Source: an uncultured Piscinibacter sp.
GTDB lineage: Bacteria; Pseudomonadota; Gammaproteobacteria; Burkholderiales; Burkholderiaceae_C
Assembly (NCBI RefSeq): GCF_937952055.1
Contig: NZ_CALFYO010000020.1
Coordinates: forward strand, 372,001-436,000
Length of the DNA: 64,000 nt
Reading direction: 5' to 3'
Below are positions 13,818 to 22,567 of this stretch, in pieces. Within the stretch, counting starts at the first letter, position 1, and every line of letters begins with the position of its first letter. The notes beneath the pieces are model-generated. The model searched no databases. It saw nothing but the letters and a program-made list of their open reading frames with translations, and had not been told where the DNA came from. Position numbers and translations under genes: made by a program.

Positions 13818-16441
13818 GACGCCGTGCCGTCCGGCCAATGGTCGCGCCGGCACAGGCCACGCGCCTCGCAGTACTCGCAGGTCTCGCCTTCGCCCAGGGC
13901 CGGCAGGGGCGCGCCGGCGCGCAGCCGGTCGAACTCGGCCCCGAGCTCGCGCAGCAGCACCTCGGCGGTCTGCTGCACCTGGTCGTGCGCCAGCGGCGTG
14001 AGGCTGTCGCCATGGTCCAGCGGCAGGTAGCAGGCCCGCAGCGGCAGCGTCGATTCGGGCGCGAGCAGGGCCGCGTAGATGGCAAGCTGAGTGTCCTCCA
14101 GCGGCTCGGCGAGCTGGCGCTTGAGCTTGTCCGGCGCCACTGTCTTGTAGTCGATGAGCTGCAGGGCCTCACCATGGTCGACACGGTCGATGCGGTCGAT
14201 CACGCCCTGCAGCTCGATGCCGCCGAGCTCCTGCGGCCGCGTGCGGCAGTCGCGCTCGCCGGCCTGCCATCGCGCGCCGGCGGCGTCCCGCTCGTGCAGC
14301 CAGGCCAGGTAGCGCGGCACGAAGCGGGCGAACGATGCGGCGAAGGGCAGGAACTCGTCCTCGGCCAGGCCCATCTCGACCCGCTGCGCGCGCGCGACCT
14401 CGTGCATGCGCGCGGCCTCGGTTTCCGTGGCCGCGGGCGCGTCGCGCGTGGCGTGGAAGCGCAGCAGCACGGCGTGCAGCCAGGTGCCGTAATCGCGCTT
14501 CTCGAGTTCGACCTCGAGTTCGTCGTCCTCGCGCAGCCCGAGCACGTGGCGCGAGAAGAATCGGTAGGGGCAGTCGCGCAGGGCCTGTACCGCGCTGGCC
14601 GAGATGCGCCCGGGCAGGCGATCGGCGGCGGTCGGCCGCGGGCGATCGAGCGGCTTCGCGTCCAGCCTGCGCCGCTCACGCGGGTCCTGCCAGATGTGCA
14701 GGCCGCGCCTCTGCTCGGCCAACACCAGCGACAGGCGAAGCAGCAGCGGGCTGTCGGCAAGCGGCTCTCCGCTCGCGTCGACATGGCGACGCAGGAAGCA
14801 CACCTGCGGCAGCGTGAGTGCATGCGCGAAAGCCAGTGCTTCCCGCTGCCGGCGATCGGCGCGCCCGCCCAGGCCCAGCGCGACCTGCTCGGCCTCCGAC
14901 AGCAACGGGTGAGCCGGTGCGGCGGCGCCGAGGTGACGATCGTCCGCGCCGGGACAGACCAGCGCGGCGAACGGCCGCAGCATGGCGCGCGCGAGCGGCG
15001 TGATGATCACACGCGCCTCGCCCGCGCCCGCATCGCCGGGCGTGAAGCTCGCCCCCTCCAGCACCGCGTCCACCCATGCGGTGAAGCCTTCGAGCGTGAG
15101 CGTTGCATGTCTCGCAGCGTCCTGCCAGGCGGCGCCCGTCGAGGCACCGGGTGACCAGCGCAACGACTGCAGCACGGCCTGCCCGGCCTCGTCTGCCGCC
15201 AGCGCGTCCCACCCACCGCAGACCTGCAGCGCCTCGCGCAGTCGGTCCAGCCACTCGCCCACGTTGAGACGCCCCGCGCGCAGCCCCTCGAGCGTGGCGA
15301 TGACCGCGGACCGGAACGACGCGAGCTCACCCTCCAGCGCGATGGGCTGCAGATGCTCGATGCGCGCGATGGCACGGCGTCGGCACAGCCGCTCGAGTTC
15401 GCGCACCAGTGCCGAGGATTCGGCAAACCCGGGCCAGGGCGGCAGGCTCTTCAACCAGTCGAACAGGGCGTCGGTGCCGGCGCGCGGCGGGGCGGCACGC
15501 AGCAGCGCCATCACCTGCGCCGCGGCGCGGGTGGTCGACAGCGCCCAGCCGGTCTCGTCTGCCAGCGGCACCTGCTGGCGCTCGAGCAGCGCACGCACGC
15601 GACGCAGCAGTTGCCGGTCCTGCCCGATCAGCGCCACCGGCGTCTGGCCGCGTTCGAGGTGCAGCAGCACCTGGGCGGCAGCACATTGCGCTTCGTCCTC
15701 GAAGCCGTCACAGCGCGCCAGGCTGGGGATCTGCGCGGCGGACGGCGGTGACGCCAAGGAAGCGTCTGCATCGACGACCAGGCAGGGCCGCTGTGGGGCT
15801 GCCGCCGCGAGCACGGCTTCGGCCAGCGCATCGGCCCCTCCGGCCTGCAGCACGACCCAGCCCGCGGGGCGCGCCTCGAACAGCCTGTCGGTGGCCGGCG
15901 CGCCACATTGGGCCGCCCACTCCAGCGCGACACGGGCCAGCCAGCGCTGCAATGTGCCTGGGCCGCTGGCAGGCGACAGCAAAGCGCGCGCCGCCTCCCA
16001 ATGTGCCTCGCGCGCCGTCGGCGGCAGGGTGAAGGCGGCATGAGCAAGGTCCTGCGCGAGCTGCACCACGGTGGCCACGACGCGCTCGAAGCGGCGCGGA
16101 TCCTGCCGCGCCCATGTCGCCCCGGGGCCCTGACTGCGCAGCAACCGTGAAGCGGTCAGTCGGTCGGCGGCGGTGTCGAAGCACAGCTCCCTCGGCTGCG
16201 CCGCTGCGGCTGGGCCCAGGGTCGCCGCCAAGGTGCGCGTCGTCTCGATGCGCGGCTGCCAGCCGCCGGTGCACGCAAAGGCGGCGCGCGCGAGCGGCAG
16301 CAGCTGCGCGAAAGGCAGCAGCACGACGATGTCGCGCCGGGGCACCGACTCGCGCGCCGCCCAGGCCGACACCTGCTTCGCGAACGCGCTCCAGGGGTCG
16401 GCGGACGCTGGGTCCAGAGGAATTCGCGCTATCGCGGCCAT
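13814..16441 (-). CDS. addB: AddB-type PD-(D/E)XK nuclease with predicted 4Fe-4S cluster
   Basis: 875 residues. The N-terminal two-thirds resembles a degenerate helicase without a Walker A, as in AddB. The C-terminal nuclease has GVIDRIDRVD followed by LQLIDYKT. Four cysteines bracket it: C624 in RDCPYRFF, and C855, C858 and C864 near the end (CEYCEARGLC). This C-(n)-C-x2-C-x5-C layout is the iron-sulphur staple known from AddB, Cas4 and Dna2 nucleases. It is first in addB-addA with a four-base overlap and starts MAAIARIPLD. No ribosome binding site is obvious. The catalytic role is end resection at double-strand breaks. Confidence 0.8.
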   Translation of the reverse strand: MAAIARIPLDPASADPWSAFAKQVSAWAARESVPRRDIVVLLPFAQLLPLARAAFACTGGWQPRIETTRTLAATLGPAAAAQPRELCFDTAADRLTASRLLRSQGPGATWARQDPRRFERVVATVVQLAQDLAHAAFTLPPTAREAHWEAARALLSPASGPGTLQRWLARVALEWAAQCGAPATDRLFEARPAGWVVLQAGGADALAEAVLAAAAPQRPCLVVDADASLASPPSAAQIPSLARCDGFEDEAQCAAAQVLLHLERGQTPVALIGQDRQLLRRVRALLERQQVPLADETGWALSTTRAAAQVMALLRAAPPRAGTDALFDWLKSLPPWPGFAESSALVRELERLCRRRAIARIEHLQPIALEGELASFRSAVIATLEGLRAGRLNVGEWLDRLREALQVCGGWDALAADEAGQAVLQSLRWSPGASTGAAWQDAARHATLTLEGFTAWVDAVLEGASFTPGDAGAGEARVIITPLARAMLRPFAALVCPGADDRHLGAAAPAHPLLSEAEQVALGLGGRADRRQREALAFAHALTLPQVCFLRRHVDASGEPLADSPLLLRLSLVLAEQRRGLHIWQDPRERRRLDAKPLDRPRPTAADRLPGRISASAVQALRDCPYRFFSRHVLGLREDDELEVELEKRDYGTWLHAVLLRFHATRDAPAATETEAARMHEVARAQRVEMGLAEDEFLPFAASFARFVPRYLAWLHERDAAGARWQAGERDCRTRPQELGGIELQGVIDRIDRVDHGEALQLIDYKTVAPDKLKRQLAEPLEDTQLAIYAALLAPESTLPLRACYLPLDHGDSLTPLAHDQVQQTAEVLLRELGAEFDRLRAGAPLPALGEGETCEYCEARGLCRRDHWPDGTAS

Positions 16442-16542
16442 AGGAGAAGCTGGGGCAGCGCTGCCGGCGCCGTGCGGGGCTTTGTGTCAGAATCATTGTG
16501 CCTTGCCACCTCGTCTGCGTGGTGCTTGCCCGAGGACATTCC

Positions 16543-16872
16543 ATGAGCAGCGAATTGATCAAACACATTTCCGACGCCTCGTTCGACAGCGAGGTCCTGA
16601 AGTCCGACAAGCCGGTGCTGGTCGACTACTGGGCCGAGTGGTGCGGCCCCTGCAAGATGATCGCCCCCATCCTCGACGAGGTCTCGAAGGACTACGACGG
16701 GCGCCTGCAGATCGCCAAGATGAACGTCGACGAGAACCGCGACGTGCCCGCCAAGTTCGGCATCCGCGGCATCCCGACGCTGATGCTGTTCAAGGATGGC
16801 CAGCTGGCTGCCACCAAGGTCGGCGCCCTGTCGAAGGCGCAATTGACGGCCTTCCTCGACGGTCATCTATAA
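16543..16872 (+). CDS. trxA: Thioredoxin 1
   Basis: 109 residues, general cytosolic disulphide reductant. Active site WCGPC (C34, C37), then KMNVDENRDVPAKFGIRGIPTLMLF with the cis-proline of GIPT. I chose the ATG at 16543 (MSSELIKHISDASF) because it has GAGGAC eight bases upstream and matches homologues; earlier in-frame ATG codons lie in untranslated sequence. Divergent from addB (about 100 bases). The 3' end of the gene contains a strong promoter that should drive rho; trxA-rho adjacency is conserved in proteobacteria. Confidence 0.96.
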   Translation: MSSELIKHISDASFDSEVLKSDKPVLVDYWAEWCGPCKMIAPILDEVSKDYDGRLQIAKMNVDENRDVPAKFGIRGIPTLMLFKDGQLAATKVGALSKAQLTAFLDGHL

Positions 16873-16873
16873 T
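16843..16873 (+). promoter_or_regulatory. Sigma-70 type promoter for rho inside the end of trxA
   Basis: TTGACG (16843-16848) and a perfect TATAAT (16868-16873) are separated by 19 bases, slightly long. Transcription would begin near 16880, giving rho a leader of about 265 bases. Confidence 0.6.
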
Positions 16874-17144
16874 TTCCTGAATCGCAGCGCAGCCCGGGCC
16901 CACGAGTCGCCGGGCTTCGCCGCAGGAAATCCAGCCACCACGCCCGGAAGAGCACCCAGACACAGCGGGTGCGGCTTCCAGCCCGAAACGGGCCCCGCGT
17001 GGATTCGGCTCCCACTCCAGCGTTCCGAATTCCCAGACGCAGGTCCACGCCGCAGGGCATGAAGGCGGATCGTGGCGGTGGGCCGAAACTCCGGTCGTAC
17101 GCCCTTGGCGCGGCGCGCGACACATCACCCCAGGGTGTCCCCCC
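16874..17144 (+). promoter_or_regulatory. Long rho leader region
   Basis: About 270 bases without a gene. AGCCCGG and CCGGGCT (about 16891-16916) can pair as a seven-base stem without a T-run. CACCC/GGGTG lies just before the start codon beside a weak AGGGTG ribosome site. In E. coli rho is autoregulated by termination in its leader; the length here would fit, but no specific Rho site can be read by eye. Confidence 0.4.
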
Positions 17145-18407
17145 ATGCATCTTTCCGAACTGAAAGCGCTCCACGTCTCCGAGCTCATCAAGATGGGCGA
17201 GGGACTCGAGATCGAGAACGTCGCCCGCATGCGCAAGCAGGAGCTGATGTTCGCGATCATGAAGAAGCGCGCCAAAGGCGGCGAGCAGGTCTTCGGCGAC
17301 GGTGTGCTCGAAGTGCTGCCCGACGGCTTCGGCTTCCTGCGCTCGCCCGATGCCAGCTACATGGCGTCGACCGACGACATCTACCTCAGCCCGAGCCAGA
17401 TCCGCCGCTTCAACCTGCACACCGGCGACGCCGTCGAAGGCGAAGTCAGGGTTCCGAAGGACGGCGAGCGCTACTTCGCGCTCGTCAAGGTCGACCGCGT
17501 CAACGGCCTGACCCCGGAGGAGAGCAAGCACAAGATCATGTTCGAGAACTTGACGCCGCTGTTCCCGAAGGAACAGTTCAAGCTCGAACGCGAGATCAAG
17601 TCGGAAGAGAACATCACCGGGCGGATCATCGACCTGATCGCGCCGATCGGCAAAGGCCAGCGCGCACTGCTCGTCGCTCAGCCGAAGACCGGCAAGACGG
17701 TGATGATGCAGCACATCGCGCACGCGATCGTCGCCAACCACCCCGACGTCTACCTGATCGTGCTGCTGGTCGACGAGCGTCCCGAGGAAGTGACCGAGAT
17801 GGTCCGCACGGTGCGCGGCGAGGTGATCAGCTCGACCTTCGACGAGCCCGCCGCCCGCCACGTGCAGGTGGCCGAGATGGTGATCGAGCGCGCCAAGCGC
17901 CTGGTCGAGCTGAAGAAGGACGTGGTGATCCTGCTCGACTCGATCACCCGCCTGGCCCGCGCCTACAACAATGTGCTGCCCTCCTCGGGCAAGGTGCTGA
18001 CCGGCGGCGTCGACGCCAACGCGCTGCAGCGCCCGAAGCGCTTCTTCGGTGCGGCGCGCAACGTCGAGGAAGGCGGTTCGCTGACCATCATCGGCACCGC
18101 ACTGATCGACACCGGCAGCCGCATGGACGAGGTGATCTACGAGGAGTTCAAGGGCACCGGCAACTGCGAGATCCACCTGGATCGGCGCATGGCCGAGAAG
18201 CGTGTCTATCCGTCGATCCTGATCAACAAGTCGGGCACGCGCCGCGAGGAGCTGCTGCTCAAGCCGGAAATCCTGCAGAAGACCTGGATCCTTCGCAAGC
18301 TGCTGTACAACATGGACGAGATCGAGGCGATGGAGTTCATCCTCGACAAGATGAAGCAGTCGAAGAACAACCTGGACTTCTTCGACATGATGCGGAGGGG
18401 CGGGTAG
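17145..18407 (+). CDS. rho: Transcription termination factor Rho
   Basis: 420 residues, full length without the insertions seen in some phyla. N-terminal Rho domain (MHLSELKALHVSELIKMGEG). The RNA-binding cold-shock domain contains DGFGFLRSPDASYM and DDIYLSPSQIRRFNL. The hexameric ATPase has Walker A AQPKTGKTVM, Walker B DVVILLDSITRLARAYN and the C-terminal R-loop/Q-loop region. It terminates untranslated transcripts by 5'-3' helicase action. It lies downstream of trxA with its own promoter, and rpmE2 follows. The end of the gene overlaps the likely rpmE2 promoter. Confidence 0.97.
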   Translation: MHLSELKALHVSELIKMGEGLEIENVARMRKQELMFAIMKKRAKGGEQVFGDGVLEVLPDGFGFLRSPDASYMASTDDIYLSPSQIRRFNLHTGDAVEGEVRVPKDGERYFALVKVDRVNGLTPEESKHKIMFENLTPLFPKEQFKLEREIKSEENITGRIIDLIAPIGKGQRALLVAQPKTGKTVMMQHIAHAIVANHPDVYLIVLLVDERPEEVTEMVRTVRGEVISSTFDEPAARHVQVAEMVIERAKRLVELKKDVVILLDSITRLARAYNNVLPSSGKVLTGGVDANALQRPKRFFGAARNVEEGGSLTIIGTALIDTGSRMDEVIYEEFKGTGNCEIHLDRRMAEKRVYPSILINKSGTRREELLLKPEILQKTWILRKLLYNMDEIEAMEFILDKMKQSKNNLDFFDMMRRGG

Positions 18408-18410
18408 GTT

Positions 18411-18416
18411 ATACTT
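18411..18416 (+). promoter_or_regulatory. -10 element for rpmE2
   Basis: TATACT (five of six) begins four bases after the rho stop codon, leaving a leader of about 65 bases before rpmE2. No clear -35 at the normal distance. Confidence 0.4.
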
Positions 18417-18490
18417 CGCGGTTTTCCAGCGTCGGAAAGTGCGTCGAGCGGTTCGGCGTGGCTCCCGAGTCAACAGCGCAGAGGCAAGTC

Positions 18491-18745
18491 ATGAAAGAAG
18501 GCATCCACCCCAGCTACCGCGAAGTGTGCTTCGTGGACCTGTCCAACGGTTTCAAGTTCGTCACGCGTTCGACCGTGCAGACGAAGGAAACCATCAAGAT
18601 GGAAGACGGCCGCGAACTGCCGCTGATGAAGCTGGAAACCACCAGTGAATCGCACCCGTTCTACACCGGCACGCAGAAGAGCGTGGACTCGCTGGGCGGC
18701 CGCGTCGAGAAGTTCCGCAACAAGTTCGCGCACCTGAAGAAGTGA
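18491..18745 (+). CDS. rpmE2: 50S ribosomal protein L31, type B
   Basis: 84 residues, MKEGIHPSYREVCFVDLS at the start and DSLGGRVEKFRNKFAHLKK at the end. Type B L31 proteins lack the CxxC zinc ligands of type A; only one cysteine (in REVCFVD) is present here, so this form should not need zinc. It follows rho as in many betaproteobacteria and ends at a strong intrinsic terminator. The ATG at 18491 is preceded by AGAGGCAAG as ribosome site. Confidence 0.95.
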   Translation: MKEGIHPSYREVCFVDLSNGFKFVTRSTVQTKETIKMEDGRELPLMKLETTSESHPFYTGTQKSVDSLGGRVEKFRNKFAHLKK

Positions 18746-18768
18746 TCTTCCTCCCGCGCCCGTGCACC

Positions 18769-18791
18769 AAGGCAGCTTCGGCTGCCTTTTT
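18769..18791 (+). terminator. Intrinsic terminator after rpmE2
   Basis: AAGGCAGC, tetraloop TTCG, GCTGCC and then TTTTT: a textbook Rho-independent terminator closing the rho-rpmE2 unit. Confidence 0.92.
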
Positions 18792-18845
18792 CATGCGCGC
18801 CGGGTTCTTGCGGCATCATTCGCTGCCCTTCGTCTCCAGCCCGCG

Positions 18846-20510
18846 TTGAACACCCTCACACCTGCACTCGTCACGCAGCGCGCCGCTCAGCGGCTGCCGC
18901 GCGTCGCCCTGCTGCTGTTCTGTGCGGCCTATGTGCTGCCCGGAGTGTTCGGACGCGATCCCTGGAAGAACGCCGACGTCAGCGCCTTCGGCCACATGGC
19001 GAGCATCGCCTCGGGCCGCTCGGGCTGGCTTTCCCCTGCACTGGCCGGCCTGCCGACGGACGGCGCCCTGGTTCCCTACTGGCTGGGCGCGGCCTTCATC
19101 CGCGGGTTGAGCCCCTGGCTGGATCCGGCCATGGCGGCACGCATACCGTTCGCGCTGCTGCTCGTGCTGGTGCTGATGCTGACCTGGTACGCCACCTACC
19201 ACCTCGCACGCACCGAGGCTGCCCAGCCGCTGCCCTTCGCCTTCGGCGGCGAGGCCACGCCGGTCGACTATGCGCGCGCCATCGCCGACGGCGCGCTGCT
19301 CGCGGTGATGGCCACGCTCGGCCTGCTGCAACTCGGACACGAAACGACGCCGGAACTGGTGCAGTTGGCCGGTGCTGCGCTGTTCCTCTACGCGCTGGCC
19401 GCCAGCCCGTTCCGCAAGGGCCGTTCGCGCGCAGCCGCGCTGGTTTCTCTCGCGACGATGGCGGCCAGCGGCGCGCCGGCCATCGCCGTGGTGCTGGGCA
19501 TCGTCGGGACGGTGATCTGCGCGAGGTCGGCCTACGCGCAGGTGCGCGCCACGGCGCTGTGGGTCGCGGCCGCCGGCATGCTCGCCATCGCCTGCGGCAC
19601 GGCGCTGCAGGCCTGGGCCTGGCGCGTGGCGGACATCGAGAGCCTGCAACCGTTCGGCGCGCTGCGCCTGCTGTTCTGGTTCACCTGGCCGGCCTGGCCG
19701 CTGGCGCTGTGGACGCTGTGGCGCTGGCGCAGCCATCTGCTGCACCGGCACATTTCGGTGCCTCTGGGCTGTGCGCTGACCGCCGTCTGCGCCAGCCTGG
19801 TGATGGGTGGCTCGGACCGCGCGCTGATGCTGGGCGTGCCGGCGCTGGCCGTGCTGGCCGCCTTTGCCTTGCCCACCCTGCAGCGCAGCACGGCCGCTGC
19901 GATCGACTGGTTCTCGGTCTTCTTCTTCAGCATCTGCGCACTGGCGATCTGGATCATCTATGCCGCGATGCACACCGGCGTACCAGCGAAACCGGCTGCC
20001 AACGTCGCACGCCTCGCGCCGGACTTCCAGCCCAGCTTCTCGCTGCTCGCGCTCGTCTTTGCCGCCGGCGGCACGCTGGCGTGGATGTGGCTGGTGCGCT
20101 GGCGCACCGGCCGCCACCGCCACCCGCTGTGGAAGAGCCTCGTGCTGCCCGCAGGCGGCGTGGCGCTGTGCTGGCTGCTGTTGATGACGCTGTGGCTGCC
20201 GCTGCTTGACCACGCGCGAAGCTACCGGCCGCTGCTCGGTCGCATCGCCGCGCACGTGCCGCAGGAGGCGTGCATCGCCGCGCCTCAGTTGCCACGCGCG
20301 CTGCTGGCGGCGCTCGAGGCGATGGGCGGCTATCGCGTCGACGCCATCACGCCGGCCGAGTTGTCTCCCTGCGAGTTCCTGCTCGCCGCGCAGACGCCGA
20401 CGAGGCCTGCTTCAGTCATTCCAGGATGGGAGCTCGTCACGCGCGTGCAGCGGCCCACCGATCGCCAGGACCTCACCGCCATCTACCGTCGCGCGCCGAC
20501 GGAACGCTGA
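18846..20510 (+). CDS. Multi-pass membrane protein, GT-C (ArnT/PMT-like) glycosyltransferase type
   Basis: About 554 residues with some 11-13 hydrophobic segments. Near the N-terminus GRDPWKNADVSAFGHM resembles the first periplasmic loop of lipid-linked sugar transferases of the GT-C fold, where an early acidic residue is catalytic. The C-terminal 80 residues form a small soluble part (RIAAHVPQEACIAAPQLPRAL). Substrate unknown; such proteins transfer sugars from undecaprenyl carriers to lipid A or proteins. The start is uncertain. An ATG at 18762 lies before the rpmE2 terminator and would have to read through it, so I favour the TTG at 18846, which has no clear ribosome site. It converges on phoR, six bases apart. 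Confidence 0.65.
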   Translation: MNTLTPALVTQRAAQRLPRVALLLFCAAYVLPGVFGRDPWKNADVSAFGHMASIASGRSGWLSPALAGLPTDGALVPYWLGAAFIRGLSPWLDPAMAARIPFALLLVLVLMLTWYATYHLARTEAAQPLPFAFGGEATPVDYARAIADGALLAVMATLGLLQLGHETTPELVQLAGAALFLYALAASPFRKGRSRAAALVSLATMAASGAPAIAVVLGIVGTVICARSAYAQVRATALWVAAAGMLAIACGTALQAWAWRVADIESLQPFGALRLLFWFTWPAWPLALWTLWRWRSHLLHRHISVPLGCALTAVCASLVMGGSDRALMLGVPALAVLAAFALPTLQRSTAAAIDWFSVFFFSICALAIWIIYAAMHTGVPAKPAANVARLAPDFQPSFSLLALVFAAGGTLAWMWLVRWRTGRHRHPLWKSLVLPAGGVALCWLLLMTLWLPLLDHARSYRPLLGRIAAHVPQEACIAAPQLPRALLAALEAMGGYRVDAITPAELSPCEFLLAAQTPTRPASVIPGWELVTRVQRPTDRQDLTAIYRRAPTER

Positions 20511-20516
20511 GAGCAC

Positions 20517-21839
20517 TTAACCGACCGCGCCCGAAGGACGCACGCGTGCGGAGGGAAAGACCAGCCGGAAGCGCGACCCTCGCCCAGGCTCGCTGTGGAT
20601 GTCCAGCTCGGCGCCATGTCGCTGCATCACGTGCTTGACGATCGACAGACCGAGGCCAGTGCCACCGGTGTCGCGCGAGCGGCTGCCGTCGACGCGGTAG
20701 AAGCGCTCCGTCAGCCGCGGGATGTGCTCGCGCGCGATGCCCGGGCCGGTGTCGGCCACCGACAGTTCGCCGCTGCCGTCGCCCAGCAGTCGCCAGGTCA
20801 CGTCGATGCGACCGCCCGCTGGCGTGTAGCGCACGGCGTTGCTGACGAGATTGGTGATCGCGCTGAGCAGTTCGCTTTGCGCGCCCGCCAGTTCGATGTC
20901 GCCGACCTGCGCCACCGTCAGCAGGTGCTTGCCGTCGGAAAGCGCCCGCGCGTCCGCCTCCACCTGCGCCAGCAGCGGCGCAAGCGCCACCCAGCGGTCT
21001 GCCGCCGGGCGCGGGCTGCCTTCGAGCTGCGCGAGGGTGAGCAGGTCGCTGACCAGCGTCTGCATGCGCTTCGTCTGCTGTGTCATCAACTCGAGCACAC
21101 GCTTGCGCTCGACTTCGGTCAATGGCAGGTTGCTCATCGTCTCGATGAATCCAGCCAGCACGGTCAGCGGTGTGCGAATCTCGTGCGATACGTTGGCGAC
21201 GAAGTCGCGACGCATCGCCTCGTTGCGCTCGCGGTCGGTGATGTCCTGGGAAAGCACCAGCTTCATGCCTTCACCGTACGAACGAAGCAGCACCGAAAGT
21301 GTGCCGTCGCCACGTGGGTTGGAGAAGCTGATGGGCTCGATGAACTCGCCTTGCTGCAGGTAGGCCACGAAGGCCGGCGCGCGGACCAGGTTGGTGATAG
21401 GCTGTCGCCGGTCTCGCTGCGGGTCCAGGCCGAAGTGGTCGGCCGAGACCGAATTGCACCAGACGATCTGGTCGTTCTCGTCGAGCATGAGCACGCCGTT
21501 CGGCGAGGCCTCGATGGCCGAAAGGAACTGCTCCAGTCGCAGCCGCTCTTGCGCGAGGCCCTGTTCGCGCAGCCGGATCGAGCGCTCGACGCGATAGCCC
21601 AGTTCGCCCCAGAATCCGGCGTCTCGAGGTGCCTGCTGCTCCTGACTGCCGCGCAGCCAGTTGATCAGGCGGTAGCCGCGTGCAGTGTCGAGCATCGCCA
21701 CGATCGCCACGCCGATGCCGCCGCCGCCCAGGACGCGCCAGACCACCGTCTGCTCGGCGCTCGAGGCCAGAAAGCCGATGAAGCCGCCTGCCAGCATGGC
21801 CAGCACGCCGGCCGCGAGGCGGGGCAGCAGCCAGCTCAT
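20517..21839 (-). CDS. phoR: Phosphate regulon sensor histidine kinase PhoR
   Basis: 440 residues. Two membrane helices at the N-terminus (about 7-26 and 32-50) with almost no periplasmic loop, typical of PhoR. A charged linker and a PAS domain follow (about 100-200: ASPNGVLMLDENDQIVWCN). HisKA holds the phospho-acceptor H219 in NVSHEIRTPLTVL. The HATPase domain has NLVSNAVRYTP, DTGPGIA and GTGLGLSIVKHV. It senses phosphate status through PstSCAB-PhoU and phosphorylates PhoB. Last gene of the pst-pho cluster, 16 bases after phoB. Confidence 0.95.
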   Translation of the reverse strand: MSWLLPRLAAGVLAMLAGGFIGFLASSAEQTVVWRVLGGGGIGVAIVAMLDTARGYRLINWLRGSQEQQAPRDAGFWGELGYRVERSIRLREQGLAQERLRLEQFLSAIEASPNGVLMLDENDQIVWCNSVSADHFGLDPQRDRRQPITNLVRAPAFVAYLQQGEFIEPISFSNPRGDGTLSVLLRSYGEGMKLVLSQDITDRERNEAMRRDFVANVSHEIRTPLTVLAGFIETMSNLPLTEVERKRVLELMTQQTKRMQTLVSDLLTLAQLEGSPRPAADRWVALAPLLAQVEADARALSDGKHLLTVAQVGDIELAGAQSELLSAITNLVSNAVRYTPAGGRIDVTWRLLGDGSGELSVADTGPGIAREHIPRLTERFYRVDGSRSRDTGGTGLGLSIVKHVMQRHGAELDIHSEPGRGSRFRLVFPSARVRPSGAVG

Positions 21840-21855
21840 CGCGCGCTCCGGGACC

Positions 21856-22557
21856 TCACGCCTGCGATGCCGCCACCTGCTGGGTCAGGCGGTAGCCAGC
21901 GCCGCGCACTGTCTCGACCATTTGCGAGCAGTGCGCTGGCGCGAGCGCCTCGCGCAACCGCTTCACGTGCACGTCGACCGTGCGTTCCTCGATGAAGACA
22001 TGGTCGCCCCAGACCCGGTCGAGCAGTTGTGCTCGGCTGTGCACACGCTCCGGGTGCGTCATGAGGAAGTGCAGCAGGCGGAATTCGGTCGGTCCGAGCT
22101 TGAGCTCGATGTCGCCTCTCGCTACCCGGCGCGTGGAGGGGTCCAGGCGCAGCCCACCGAGTTCCACCGCCGAGTCCAGCGCTTCCGGCGCCTTGCGCCT
22201 GAGCACGGCACGAATGCGCGCCATCAGCTCGTTGGTGGAGAACGGCTTGGCGAGATAGTCGTCGGCACCGGCATCCAGCCCGGCCACCTTGTCGGACTCG
22301 TCGGCCCGCGCCGTCAACATGATGATCGGCAACTCGCGCGTGCGCGCATCGGCCCGCCAGCGGCGCGCCAGCGCCAGGCCCGACTGGCCCGGCAGCATCC
22401 AGTCCAGCAGCACCAGGTCGGGCAAAACGCCGTCCACCGCCGCCTGGGCCTGCTCGGCGCTCGCCGCCAGCGTCACCTCGTAACCTGCGTGGCGCAGGTT
22501 CAGCGAGATCAACTCGGCGATTGCCGCTTCGTCCTCGACCACCAGCACGCGACTCAT
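21856..22557 (-). CDS. phoB: Phosphate regulon response regulator PhoB
   Basis: 233 residues. Receiver domain with phospho-acceptor D52 in LVLLDWMLPGQSGL, the conserved threonine in IIMLTARADE and lysine in DDYLAKPF. The OmpR-type winged helix carries LGPTEFRLLHFLMTHPERVHSRAQLLDRVWG and RTVDVHVKRLREAL, near identical to PhoB. Phosphorylated PhoB would bind the Pho box upstream of pstS and raise the whole cluster, including itself. It lies between phoU (10 bases) and phoR (16 bases). Confidence 0.96.
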   Translation of the reverse strand: MSRVLVVEDEAAIAELISLNLRHAGYEVTLAASAEQAQAAVDGVLPDLVLLDWMLPGQSGLALARRWRADARTRELPIIMLTARADESDKVAGLDAGADDYLAKPFSTNELMARIRAVLRRKAPEALDSAVELGGLRLDPSTRRVARGDIELKLGPTEFRLLHFLMTHPERVHSRAQLLDRVWGDHVFIEERTVDVHVKRLREALAPAHCSQMVETVRGAGYRLTQQVAASQA

Positions 22558-22567
22558 GCAGTCACCC

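Noticed and set aside
10542..14030. Long plus-strand open frame opposite addA
   Set aside because: Antisense shadow of a well-supported helicase gene; composition is Arg/His/Gln-rich without motifs.
16891..16916. AGCCCGG/CCGGGCT stem after trxA as an intrinsic terminator
   Set aside because: No T-run follows and the stem lies within the rho leader just after a strong promoter.
18762..18845. ATG start at 18762 for the membrane glycosyltransferase-like gene
   Set aside because: The segment contains the rpmE2 terminator, and its translation does not look like a signal or membrane segment of the protein.
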